The notes beneath the pieces were generated by a model, which was not told where the DNA came from, did not search any database, and saw only the letters and a list, made by a program, of their open reading frames with translations. Of a stretch of DNA of 51,367 nt, positions 26,777 to 34,851 are shown one piece after another. The translations under genes and the position numbers were made by a program. The stretch comes from Candidatus Methanophagales archaeon (GTDB taxonomy: Archaea; Halobacteriota; Syntropharchaeia; Alkanophagales; Methanospirareceae). The DNA lies in the NCBI GenBank assembly GCA_003336485.1, contig QENH01000193.1, forward strand, positions 1-51,367. The letters run 5' to 3'. Numbering within the stretch: the stretch's first letter is position 1; each line of letters begins with the position of its first letter.

Positions 26777-27811
26777 TTAAAGCCTCAATTCCCCTGCTAC
26801 ACTTACGCCCATATTTATCGTTACTTCTGCTATATCCTCACAATACTTCGCTATCCTGCCTAAACTCGCCAGTATAGAAAGAGCGTGTATTTTGTCGGTG
26901 ACAGAGCATTCTTCTGCCAGTATTCGCTCATTTATCTCTTCAACAGCATCAGAAAGAATAGTTGCAGCTTTTATCGCTTCATTCGCCTTTTTTATATCTA
27001 AATCAGATAATGAAGCTAACGTCGCAATGAACAGAGTTTTAGCAGAAACACCTGCCTCTTTTATGCCTTCTAAGCCCTTAAATTCGCCCGGTAATGACAT
27101 CATCATAGAATTCTTTGCTATGTTCTCTACATGGTCACCGATCCGCTCCATGCTCTTTACTATTATTCTGTGACCCAGGCTATCGCGCTGTCGGCCCACG
27201 CCTATCTTCTTCGCAAGCTCGGAGTCGCTCATCGCAGCCTTAAGCTGCCTCACAATTAGCAAATAGAATCTATCTATCTCGTTATCTCGCTCTACAACAT
27301 TAGCCGCAAGGTTAAGATCGCGTGTATCAAGTGACGCGATTGCATCTTCTTGCATTGACAATATTATCATGGACATACTACGTATCGCATCCCGTAGCGT
27401 AAAGTCCTCGTACTTCAAGAAACTCTTGAGCACTATTTCACCCGCGGATTCACCAACGACCTCCATACCTATAAGCCTCTTTCTTACCTCATCCTTTATC
27501 CGCTTCCTTTCATCAGCGCCAAAACCGTCTGGGAACAAGAGCTTTATGATGTCATATCCGACGAGGTAATGGGCGATGATACACCGGAAGTTCCCCTCAA
27601 AGCTTTCTTGTTCTGATAGAACGAGTTCAGCGCTTTTTATCTGCTCTCTCTTATCCCTCACGGGCGTTAGAATGAGCGAGTTGTCAGTACGCTGAACCAA
27701 AGAGAGTTCATCGCCTTGCTTTATTCCTACATCCTTTGCCCATTTTATAGGTAGCGAGACAGTAAAAGTCGAACCACCAGTAAGTTGTATCTTTCTCTTC
27801 TCTTCTTTCAT
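26777..27811 (-). CDS. AbrB-PhoU regulatory protein
   Basis: About 344 residues from the ATG at 27811, chosen because the recognisable SpoVT/AbrB swapped-hairpin domain starts there (KIQLTGGSTFTVSLPIKWAKDVGIKQGDEL) in short pieces: GGSTFTVSLP and GIKQGDELSL. Two PhoU-like helical bundles follow, with RDNEIDRFYLLIVRQ and MERIGDHVENIAKNSM, the metal-binding-type motifs of PhoU. Archaeal AbrB-PhoU proteins are thought to link phosphate status to gene control. No phosphate transporter is adjacent. It is divergent from the Mpa/ARC-like ATPase gene. Confidence 0.88.
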   Translation of the reverse strand: MKEEKRKIQLTGGSTFTVSLPIKWAKDVGIKQGDELSLVQRTDNSLILTPVRDKREQIKSAELVLSEQESFEGNFRCIIAHYLVGYDIIKLLFPDGFGADERKRIKDEVRKRLIGMEVVGESAGEIVLKSFLKYEDFTLRDAIRSMSMIILSMQEDAIASLDTRDLNLAANVVERDNEIDRFYLLIVRQLKAAMSDSELAKKIGVGRQRDSLGHRIIVKSMERIGDHVENIAKNSMMMSLPGEFKGLEGIKEAGVSAKTLFIATLASLSDLDIKKANEAIKAATILSDAVEEINERILAEECSVTDKIHALSILASLGRIAKYCEDIAEVTINMGVSVAGELRL

Positions 27812-27962
27812 CGTATTATGTGTCTTATGTCGATACGCTTTTATTTTGAGCCATGTATTTGCTACAAATTGCAATGCATCAAGAATATATATATAAGGCT
27901 AGATTATATAGTAATTAAAATAACCAGCTTCTTTGGTGATGCTTTCTTTTTTAACGAAAGCT

Positions 27963-27970
27963 TTTTTATA
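27963..27970 (+). promoter_or_regulatory. TATA-like box ahead of the Pup-system operon
   Basis: TTTTTATA lies about 28 bases before the ATG at 27991, preceded by an A/G-rich stretch. It predicts a leaderless or very short-leader mRNA for the ATPase gene. A GGGG four bases later could instead serve the Met at 28003. Confidence 0.45.
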
Positions 27971-27990
27971 AAACCAAGTTCTATCTTTTA

Positions 27991-29634
27991 ATGGGGATAC
28001 GTATGGAGACGGAGGACTATATACCAAGATATGAGTATGAGCGATTAGAGAGCGAGTATCGGAGATTAAGGCGCAAATATGAAGAAACCGAGGCGTATAA
28101 AGCAGATTTAGAGAAGCTCGTTTCAAAATCAAGGTCACCTCCTTTAGACTGTGGGTTCGTAATAGAGAAGCTAGAAGACAGCGCAATTGTGAATTTGAAT
28201 GGCGCTTTAAAAGCGTTGCCCTACGGAACGCTTGCTGCGGAAGAGATAGAGGCGCTACAAGCGGGTGAATATGTATTCGTAGGTCGCATCCCTGATAGGA
28301 ATAACCCCAGTGGGTTTACAATAGGTATCACGAGGGGGTATGATCGTAGGGTGGATTTAGAGGTTGGAGAAGTAGAAGAGCTGATAAAAGACGAATATGA
28401 CGATGGTTGGGTAGCCGAAATATCAATAGGGAAGGGCCGCGGCAGGTTATATAAGCGGCTGGGAGAAGAAGAGAAGGAAAAGCTAAGAGAAGGTATGAAA
28501 GTAGGTCTTCTTCCTGGAACGTTTGATATACTGCGGGCCTATAGATCAAAGGATTATTCACGCTATGAAGTCACGAAGAGTCCTGGCGCGAGCTTTAATG
28601 ATATTGGTGGTTTAAAAGAGGTAAAGCAGGAATTAATAAAGAGCATTATTCTTCCAATGGTAAATCCGGATGATTACACAAAATATGGTGAATCCTCCAG
28701 AAGGATACTGATGTATGGTCCGCCGGGCTGTGGAAAGACAATGTGCGCAAAGGCTTTAGCATCGGCATTACCCAACTGTGAATTTGTAAAGGTGGGTGCA
28801 GGCGAGCTTTTCAGTATGTGGCTCGGCGAGTCGGAGAAGAATGTGCGGCTGGTGTTTAAGGCGGCAAATGATAAATTAGAGGAGGGTGAGAATGACTATG
28901 GTGTGATCTTCTTTGATGAGATAGACGCATTAGCACAAGAAAGGGGCATGTATTCTGGGTCATCCGGTGCACCCGAAAGAGTTACGGGACAATTACTGGA
29001 TATTTTAGATGGGTTTCATGCACTACACCCGCACCTTACTGTGATAGGCGCAACAAACCGATTGCACCTTATTGATTCTGCATTCAGATCGAGATTTGAC
29101 AAAATAATTGAAGTTTCACAGCCTGATAGAGAAGCGGCATATTCCATCGCTTCCATTTATGCAAATACGCTCCCCCTCGATTACCATCTGGTAAAGGAGA
29201 AGGGCGGAGATGAGGAAACAAGGTCGTATCTGGTGAATGAGATTGTCGGATACATGTACAGTAATACTCTTGTTGAGACAGAGATAGGGCGGATAAAGCG
29301 AGAGGACACAATAACCGGACGGTTCATCGCACAGATATTCGGCTATGCGCAAGATAAGGCATTAGAGGAGCGAACAATGTTGATGCTGAAGAAAGGAACA
29401 ATAAAAGATGAAGAACTAAGGGTTATGTGGGATAAGGAAGGGCTTGAGTCGATATTAGATGCCGGAAGTAAGGCAGAGGCGTTACAGAAGAGATATAAGC
29501 ATGTAGGGGAGATAGGTGTGAGCATGCGGCACTTAATAGAAGGGTTTGATAAGTTCGTGCAGAGAAGGGCAGAAGAGATGATTGCGTCCGGCTATGAGGC
29601 GCTGCCAGAGGAAGAAACCGGAATGCATTTTTAA
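27991..29634 (+). CDS. Proteasome-activating AAA ATPase, Mpa/ARC-like
   Basis: 547 residues. Mpa/ARC forms a hexameric ring that recruits pupylated proteins through its N-terminal coiled coil, unfolds them and feeds them to the 20S proteasome. Visible here: a coiled coil at about 15-47 (RLESEYRRLRRKYEETEAY), two OB-like segments (about 55-185) that match the double-OB inter-domain of Mpa rather than the single OB of PAN, and an AAA module with Walker A GPPGCGKT (243-250) and Walker B VIFFDEIDAL (305-314). The C-terminus is GMHF, where a Tyr would be expected in the penultimate position of an HbYX or GQYL tail. It heads a four-gene operon (17 bases to the PafA-like gene). A Cdc48-like or PAN role is less likely given the neighbours. 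Confidence 0.85.
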   Translation: MGIRMETEDYIPRYEYERLESEYRRLRRKYEETEAYKADLEKLVSKSRSPPLDCGFVIEKLEDSAIVNLNGALKALPYGTLAAEEIEALQAGEYVFVGRIPDRNNPSGFTIGITRGYDRRVDLEVGEVEELIKDEYDDGWVAEISIGKGRGRLYKRLGEEEKEKLREGMKVGLLPGTFDILRAYRSKDYSRYEVTKSPGASFNDIGGLKEVKQELIKSIILPMVNPDDYTKYGESSRRILMYGPPGCGKTMCAKALASALPNCEFVKVGAGELFSMWLGESEKNVRLVFKAANDKLEEGENDYGVIFFDEIDALAQERGMYSGSSGAPERVTGQLLDILDGFHALHPHLTVIGATNRLHLIDSAFRSRFDKIIEVSQPDREAAYSIASIYANTLPLDYHLVKEKGGDEETRSYLVNEIVGYMYSNTLVETEIGRIKREDTITGRFIAQIFGYAQDKALEERTMLMLKKGTIKDEELRVMWDKEGLESILDAGSKAEALQKRYKHVGEIGVSMRHLIEGFDKFVQRRAEEMIASGYEALPEEETGMHF

Positions 29635-29651
29635 TTTGAGCCCCCAAGAAA

Positions 29652-31406
29652 ATGGAACGGGTGGATTTGAACAGATGGCAAGGATTAGAGCATGAATTCA
29701 GAGTGGGAATAAGCTCAGAATCACCTAACTTGTACAGATACGCAAGGTTTTATCATGTAGATGAAGTGATCCATGCACTTGAGCATTATGCTTTTTTCGA
29801 CGGTTCGAAAGCAATCTGCTCGAAGATGCGAAGGCGGAACGATGGTTTTTTGCGTAATGGCTCACGAATTTATATATGCACCGGTGGTCACTTAGAGATA
29901 GCCACGCCAGAATGTAGAAACGCATTTGAAGTGCTAAAATATGATAAAGCAACGGAGTTGTATATGCAGATCGGCGTGGAGAAAGCGAACGAGAAATATC
30001 GGGAGAAACGGAAACAAAGTGTGAATTCTAGTTCATATATCCAATGCTGGAAAGCAAACGTGGAGATAGACAAGCGGTATAGCCGTGGCACACATGAATC
30101 TTATATTGTAGAGCGGAAGAAATATGTAGGTAAAGAGAACCTGCTCATCCCGTTTTTAGTGCTTCGTAAGATATTTTTTGGCGCGGGCGGCTATGTAGCA
30201 GATAAAGAGCACATAAAATATGTACTATCGCCAAAAGCGATGGTCTCAAAGAGGGTACTTACCGAATCACCTTCACAGTGGCCAATATTATCCCTGAGAG
30301 ATGAGCCATTGAGCACAAAGGATACATATCGTGTGCATGTAACATCAGGCGAAGGAGTTCGTTCTGAGGTCACGAGGCTGCTCAATAATGCTATTACATC
30401 ATACGTAATAGATGCAATAGAATCGGGTAAAATTACGCATGTGGAAGAGATCCGGAATCCGCTACAAACATTTAAAGATATTTCCGAGAACATAAGTGGG
30501 GACTGGAGAATACGGCTAATGAATGGTAGGACGCAGTCAGTCACAGATTATATTATGAGTTATTATATTGCGGCAATAGAGGAGTTGTTTGAGGAGCGAG
30601 AAGTGTCTTATTGGGATAAATACTGTTTGGACACGTTTAAGCGTATTTGCGCCAAGTTCGATCAGGGCCTGCTAGAGGACCCATATGTTCTTCGTCGTAT
30701 AGAATGGGTGATGAAGTTATGGGTGATAAAGAATGAGTTGGGCGAGTTTGATTATAAGCATATACCAAAGGGTAAATTCGATTACCGGAGCAAGTACCAG
30801 ATGGAAGGTATGGAAGAGAAAGAGATAGCGGCTTCTTTTGAGTTCACCAATCTCTGTGATTCTGACTTATACGAGAGTGTAGCAGATAAGATAGGGGTGG
30901 AACGAATACTGACGGAGGAGGATATAGGGGAAGCAATGCTATATCCACCGAAGGGTTCAAGAGCTGAGCTAAGGGTGAAACTCGCATCGGAATACAAGAA
31001 TGCGGCACTGAGCTGGAATAAGATAACGATAATTAATGAGCCAAATGTGAAGATCGACATTGGCCGACCGAGCAGTGATGAATATGCGCGGCTGTTTGAG
31101 CGGTATCCAGAACTCGCGAGGATGCCCAGTGCGGTAGTGGTCTTTTTCCAAGAGCAGGGTAGAGGAGAAGGCGCAAGACAGGTTCTTGTGCGGCTACTTG
31201 CAGAAGAGGAAGACATAAGGGGCTGGGAGGAGGAGCTAAGCCGGGAAATAAGGAATAGAATCGTAAGAAATCCATACCTAGATTCATTGTTGTATTCTAA
31301 TAACAAAACATATCGGTTTGATGAACTTGATGGCTGGGACGATGCGTCAATAAGAAAGAAGATAGAAGAGATAAAGCAGGGCGAGAAGGGGGGCGATCAG
31401 ATATAG
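29652..31406 (+). CDS. PafA-like Pup ligase homologue, altered active site
   Basis: 584 residues versus about 450-480 for bacterial PafA. PafA, a carboxylate-amine ligase of the glutamine synthetase superfamily, joins the C-terminal Glu of Pup to substrate lysines. Family landmarks: GLEHEF (11-16, E13 as metal ligand), FLRNGSRIY then GGHLEIATPEC (66-88), GTHESYIV (H148, E149), SLRDEP, NPLQTFKDIS, then TEEDIGEAMLYPPKGSRAELR near the end of the core, matching PafA's TDEEIAEAV-PP-TRARLR block. The catalytic Asp of PafA (Asp57 in the M. tuberculosis enzyme, in RLYLDVG) is Cys76 here (IYICTGG), and the EPH motif is EPL. A roughly 100-residue C-terminal extension is unrecognised. It lies between the ATPase and Dop-like genes. 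Confidence 0.85.
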   Translation: MERVDLNRWQGLEHEFRVGISSESPNLYRYARFYHVDEVIHALEHYAFFDGSKAICSKMRRRNDGFLRNGSRIYICTGGHLEIATPECRNAFEVLKYDKATELYMQIGVEKANEKYREKRKQSVNSSSYIQCWKANVEIDKRYSRGTHESYIVERKKYVGKENLLIPFLVLRKIFFGAGGYVADKEHIKYVLSPKAMVSKRVLTESPSQWPILSLRDEPLSTKDTYRVHVTSGEGVRSEVTRLLNNAITSYVIDAIESGKITHVEEIRNPLQTFKDISENISGDWRIRLMNGRTQSVTDYIMSYYIAAIEELFEEREVSYWDKYCLDTFKRICAKFDQGLLEDPYVLRRIEWVMKLWVIKNELGEFDYKHIPKGKFDYRSKYQMEGMEEKEIAASFEFTNLCDSDLYESVADKIGVERILTEEDIGEAMLYPPKGSRAELRVKLASEYKNAALSWNKITIINEPNVKIDIGRPSSDEYARLFERYPELARMPSAVVVFFQEQGRGEGARQVLVRLLAEEEDIRGWEEELSREIRNRIVRNPYLDSLLYSNNKTYRFDELDGWDDASIRKKIEEIKQGEKGGDQI

Positions 31407-31447
31407 AGGAGAAACTGTTATACTTGCAGAATGCATATTAAAGATTA

Positions 31448-33010
31448 ATGAGTGAGCGGATGAAGAGCGCAGGTACAGAGAATAAGATAAGAGGCATAGA
31501 GCAGGAATACCCAGTGAGTGCCAAAGCGGGTATGAATCCGTCCTTGCTCGTTAATGCTGCGATACAAGGAATAAAACACGGTAAATTTTCGCGGGATGTC
31601 AACTGGGACGTGGTTATGGAGATCACGCAAGAAGCGCACGAATCGCGAATATTGTCCTCATATGGCAAAAACGGCAGTCGTATTTATAACGATCTGGGCC
31701 ATCTCGAAATATCGACACCGTCGTACAACAATCCCTTTGACGCTGTGGCATATGATAAGGCATCAGAGATATATGCCTATGTGGGCTCACGGGAGGCGAG
31801 TTTGGCGTTAAAGAAGGAAGTGCGTATCCATAAGAATAATGTCGCCAACTTCTTTACTTCTCTTGGCAGGTGGAAGGAGAAAGGAAAGAAGGGAAGGATA
31901 AAGACCAATACGTACGCTACGCATGGCAATATAATAACCAAAAGGGAAGCGTGCAAGGATTGGAGTCGCGTAGAAAAGGCTTTATTACCCTGGATAATTA
32001 CGAGAATCTTGTTTACCGGGTCAGGAGATGTTGTTTCTGGCGACATGATAAGAAAAGGAAGCGTGAAGTTCGTAATTTCGCCGCGGGCTATGTTTGTAGC
32101 CCATAAGTCTTCTCTTTCCACTACACGCGAGCGAGGCATATTGAACACGAGAGACCAGCCCCATGCTGCGCATCAGTACTGGCGACTGCACGACATCCAT
32201 TACGAAGCACTTCGGTCGCAATATGCGATTTTCTTACGCGATATAGTACAAGCGCAGGTGATTTGCGCCTTTGAGTCAGGGTTCTTAGACAATGCACCTG
32301 CGATAGAGGATCCTGTGAGTGCGTTTAAGAAACTGTCATTGGATACACAGGAATGCAAGTGGCAGCTAAAATTGAAGAGCGGTGAGGTGACCGATGCAGT
32401 ATCCATATTACAGTTCTATTTGGATGCGATAGAGCAGATGCATGAATTTGGTGGTACGGAACTAGGTAAGTGGGATGAACTGGGTCTGAAAGGGTTTAGG
32501 GAACTGTTAGACGATTTAGAGGCTCGGCACATGGAGAAATATGTGGATGGCATAGATTGGGTAACGAAATTGGCGCTGCTTGTGAATTATGAACCCAAAA
32601 GCGCTTCGGAAGGAATAAGCATATGTAACCAGTATGCCTTACTGGATGAAAGCGTACAGGAATACATAGAGGGCAAGAAGGGCAGTAGCGCCTGCCTGTT
32701 CAATCCCTCAGATTCAATGGCATTTGCAAAGAGTAAATTACCGCAGGTAAATTGGTCTTCGTTTCCTGATCGGGTAAGATATGCACTCAGTAATGCACCC
32801 GAGCAAACGCGCGATTTTTTTAAGGCGGAAGTAATGAAACGATATGGTTCGCAAGTGAGCAGTGTTAGCTGGTCAACATTGGTGCTTGACAAAGCGAAGA
32901 TAGCATTGGATGAGCCGTTTATGTTGAACAAGGAAGAGATAGAGCTAAGGGGCGGAATAGAGGAGATCATATCAGCAGCGAAAAAGTTATATCCTGAGAA
33001 GGTTAGTTAA
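31448..33010 (+). CDS. Dop-like depupylase/deamidase homologue
   Basis: 520 residues, close to bacterial Dop (about 500). Dop removes Pup from substrates and converts a C-terminal Gln of Pup to Glu. Landmarks: GIEQEYPVS (16-24, E18), a Dop-type insertion with NWDVVMEI matching the WDYE-type segment but shorter than in actinobacteria, then NGSRIYNDLGHLEISTP with the catalytic Asp kept (D82), HKNNVANFF, GSGDVV, LNTRDQPH and WRLHDI, and near the end TRDFFKAEVMKRYG followed by VSWSTLVLD, aligning well with Dop's TRAYFRGECLRRFG block. The normally conserved HEN motif reads HGN (G160). Because the Pup-like protein already ends in Glu, deamidation would be unnecessary; depupylation is the expected job. 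Confidence 0.85.
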   Translation: MSERMKSAGTENKIRGIEQEYPVSAKAGMNPSLLVNAAIQGIKHGKFSRDVNWDVVMEITQEAHESRILSSYGKNGSRIYNDLGHLEISTPSYNNPFDAVAYDKASEIYAYVGSREASLALKKEVRIHKNNVANFFTSLGRWKEKGKKGRIKTNTYATHGNIITKREACKDWSRVEKALLPWIITRILFTGSGDVVSGDMIRKGSVKFVISPRAMFVAHKSSLSTTRERGILNTRDQPHAAHQYWRLHDIHYEALRSQYAIFLRDIVQAQVICAFESGFLDNAPAIEDPVSAFKKLSLDTQECKWQLKLKSGEVTDAVSILQFYLDAIEQMHEFGGTELGKWDELGLKGFRELLDDLEARHMEKYVDGIDWVTKLALLVNYEPKSASEGISICNQYALLDESVQEYIEGKKGSSACLFNPSDSMAFAKSKLPQVNWSSFPDRVRYALSNAPEQTRDFFKAEVMKRYGSQVSSVSWSTLVLDKAKIALDEPFMLNKEEIELRGGIEEIISAAKKLYPEKVS

Positions 33011-33021
33011 AACAAAAGAAA

Positions 33022-33030
33022 CTTTATTTA
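33022..33030 (+). promoter_or_regulatory. TATA-like element upstream of the Pup-like gene
   Basis: TTTATTTAT in the 72-base gap after the Dop-like gene may give the small protein an extra promoter, which would allow it to be made in excess over the enzymes. Only sequence and spacing support this. Confidence 0.3.
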
Positions 33031-33082
33031 TCAAAGAGCGGGAATATTTATTTACTATGGCGTGGCAGAGAGAGGGTTTAAA

Positions 33083-33337
33083 ATGGACGTGATTAAAGGC
33101 AGTATGGAAGAGGTGGAGTTAGAAGCGGAAGAGGAAGAGGAAGAGGAAGAGCTATTAGAAGGTGAAGTAGAATACGGCGGAGAGGAGAAGGATAAAGAGA
33201 TGGCGGGCATAATGGGGCGGTTGAAGAAAAGGGAGAACAAGGAGAAAGCCGCTGATCTTGTAAGCAAATTGAAGGGTAAAAAGAAATCGAATAAGAAGAT
33301 AATGCATTATGAAATATACGCAACTTCAGGGGAATGA
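33083..33337 (+). CDS. Pup-like small acidic protein ending Ser-Gly-Glu
   Basis: 84 residues from the ATG at 33083, preceded by a good ribosome-binding site (GAGAGGG, 6-base spacing). A GTG at 33062 would add seven residues. The N-terminal half is strongly acidic with a run of Glu (about 13-31); the middle is charged and probably helical (DKEMAGIMGRLKKRENKEKA), and the tail is MHYEIYATSGE. Bacterial Pup is 60-75 residues, acidic, disordered with a helical centre, and ends in an aromatic-rich segment plus GGE or GGQ. Size, acidity, tail and position directly behind ATPase, ligase and Dop genes all support Pup. Homology is too weak to be certain from sequence alone. It may also have its own TATA-like element near 33022. 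Confidence 0.7.
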   Translation: MDVIKGSMEEVELEAEEEEEEEELLEGEVEYGGEEKDKEMAGIMGRLKKRENKEKAADLVSKLKGKKKSNKKIMHYEIYATSGE

Positions 33338-33342
33338 ATTAA

Positions 33343-34212
33343 TTATAAATCTCCCGCTGGTTTCAGTATACTCAGATAGAATCTGCTCCACCATATAACG
33401 ATTAAAGGTTGAATAACGATAACAGATACGACAATGTTTAAAAACGGTCCAATATAGGGTATTACACTGAGAATAATGCTAACAACAATGGCTATCACAA
33501 GTGCAACGAGCCAGAGCAAAAAGACATCTAATTTGTTCTTCATGAACATGTTAAAACCGTTCTTAACTGCTTCTATCGCACCAAGGTCATCTATAACAAC
33601 TGAATATCGCGTGAGGGCGAACAAAATGGTTACTATTAGCATGTAGATAAACATACATAATAGGCCCAACATAATGGTCGCAAGAAGGATTGCATTCGGT
33701 GCCGGCTCGGAAGACGTTGTTATAATAGGAAGTGCGTAAACTATGCCGGGGATCAAGAAAACGAAACCTATAAGTGCGATTAAAGCAACGATGATGTCGG
33801 CAAAGAGCAAACTAATGAATTTCCGCTTACCGTATCCTTTCATGTCGGACAGACTGGTTCTACCCGTTTCCGTCGCCTCTTTCGCCATGCCAATCGCACC
33901 GGCGCTGAAAAACGCATTTATCAGCAGCCCTAAAACCACGGCGATGATGACGGCCGCCATGATCAGACCTATACTTTGATTTAATTGCGACATAAGCGGT
34001 CGAATGAGTTCCGGTGGGATTCCATCTGGTTGGGATATGTAGGGTATCAAAGAGGGTAGCGAAGGAACTGCTGCCAATATGGCACTGCCCATGATTATGA
34101 GTGCTACTATGGCTGTTATTATCGAACTAAACAGAAACGGGAGACAAATACACAAATTCGCCTTCCACGTATCGAACCCCTTCTTTATTACACTGCCAAG
34201 GTCTTCTACCAT
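33343..34212 (-). CDS. Polytopic membrane protein of unknown function (paralogue of 45220-46104)
   Basis: 289 residues starting MVEDLGSVIKKGFDTWKANL. About six membrane helices; the cytoplasmic link between helices 2 and 3 reads AGAIGMAKEATETGRTSLSDM, and YSVVIDDLGAIEAVKNGFNMF precedes the last pair. The pattern resembles archaeal DUF4013/DUF7847-type or glycerophosphodiesterase-membrane-domain-like proteins. It is convergent with the Pup-like gene (5 bases between stops) and is clearly related to the gene at 45220-46104, with the same start, the same GMAKEATETGR loop and the same end (FYLSILKPAG versus LYLSMVKPAE). No function can be given. Confidence 0.75.
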   Translation of the reverse strand: MVEDLGSVIKKGFDTWKANLCICLPFLFSSIITAIVALIIMGSAILAAVPSLPSLIPYISQPDGIPPELIRPLMSQLNQSIGLIMAAVIIAVVLGLLINAFFSAGAIGMAKEATETGRTSLSDMKGYGKRKFISLLFADIIVALIALIGFVFLIPGIVYALPIITTSSEPAPNAILLATIMLGLLCMFIYMLIVTILFALTRYSVVIDDLGAIEAVKNGFNMFMKNKLDVFLLWLVALVIAIVVSIILSVIPYIGPFLNIVVSVIVIQPLIVIWWSRFYLSILKPAGDL

Positions 34213-34290
34213 GTTACTCGTTACGAGACATTAGAAGTATAAAAACTTTTCGCTTTTTTCGTTTATGAAACCTAGCCTTAAAATCGGCTA

Positions 34291-34479
34291 CTATTTCATT
34301 ACCGCGTCCAATATCAATCCTGCATAGTTTATGCATTCTTCTGCATCCTCCTTCTCGTACTATTCAAACGGTGCTAAATCATCTGCGATACCATTTGGAT
34401 ATCGACTAGGAATGTAAACACTATCAAAAACTTTCGCCTGTTTTAACCATCTCAAAGCTTCATCTGAATTACCACTCAT
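34291..34479 (-). pseudogene. HEPN-domain protein remnant (internal deletion plus stop)
   Basis: The reading MSGNSDEALRWLKQA is the start of a HEPN nuclease-domain protein, and VYIPSRYPNGIADDLAPFE is its C-terminal segment. The roughly 80 residues normally between them, including the A-C-F-x-A-Q-Q-A-A-E-K-A helix, are gone. A TAG interrupts the frame after APFE; the reading then continues YEKEDAEECINYAGLILDAVMK, a typical HEPN ending. No minimal nucleotidyltransferase partner is visible. Confidence 0.7.
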
Positions 34480-34617
34480 TTAATTATTCACATTATTTCT
34501 TGTATTTTCTTATTATTGTTTTGTGTGAATTTTCATCGCTACTTAAAGAGCGCAGCCGAAAGCTCTTGAATGATGGTTTTGGCATTGATGCGAAAAGAGT
34601 CAAGTCTTTCAGTGAAC

Positions 34618-34686
34618 ATGACCGAAGTGAGGCTCGTAGCTGACACTTACGCTTGGATAGAAGGCATATCAGAAATTGAAGCATAA
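34618..34686 (+). pseudogene. PIN-domain toxin remnant
   Basis: A 22-codon frame with VRLVADTYAWIEG, the first strand and catalytic Asp region of a PIN (VapC) nuclease, stops after GISEIEA. Overlapping upstream codons reading FGIDAKRVKSFSEHDRSEARS could be the tail of its antitoxin. Too short to function. Confidence 0.5.
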
Positions 34687-34725
34687 ATATTTATATTCAG
34701 TAGTTTCATTGTTTAAACACATGAT

Positions 34726-34851
34726 ATGGAATTGAAAATGCAGAGGTTTGTGTTCGGTGTGGTGAACTCATTATGGGCGATGAGTAGGATTGAGAAAGCA
34801 AGAGAGAAGATAAAGGGAACAAAAAGAAAAAAGAAAGAAGGAGGAGAATAA
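34726..34851 (+). CDS. Small basic protein of unknown function
   Basis: A 41-residue frame (MELKMQRFVFGVV..., Lys/Arg-rich tail ending KKKEGGE) behind a TATA-like TTTATATT (34690-34697). Its stop overlaps the start of the antitoxin gene (TAATG), and its end supplies that gene's ribosome-binding site GGAGGAG. It could be a real leader peptide or the remains of a longer gene. Not recognised. Confidence 0.35.
   Translation: MELKMQRFVFGVVNSLWAMSRIEKAREKIKGTKRKKKEGGE

Noticed and set aside
29652-33010. Reading the two enzymes as glutamate-cysteine ligase or ordinary glutamine synthetase
   Set aside because: The NGSRIY...GHLEI block, the RDxPH/RDEP region and the C-terminal TR-x-x-x-[KR] block match PafA/Dop order closely, and the ATPase and Pup-like neighbours fit only that family.
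33343-34212. Membrane protein as a fifth member of the Pup cluster
   Set aside because: It is on the opposite strand, convergent with the Pup-like gene, and has a paralogue at 45220 with no Pup genes near it.
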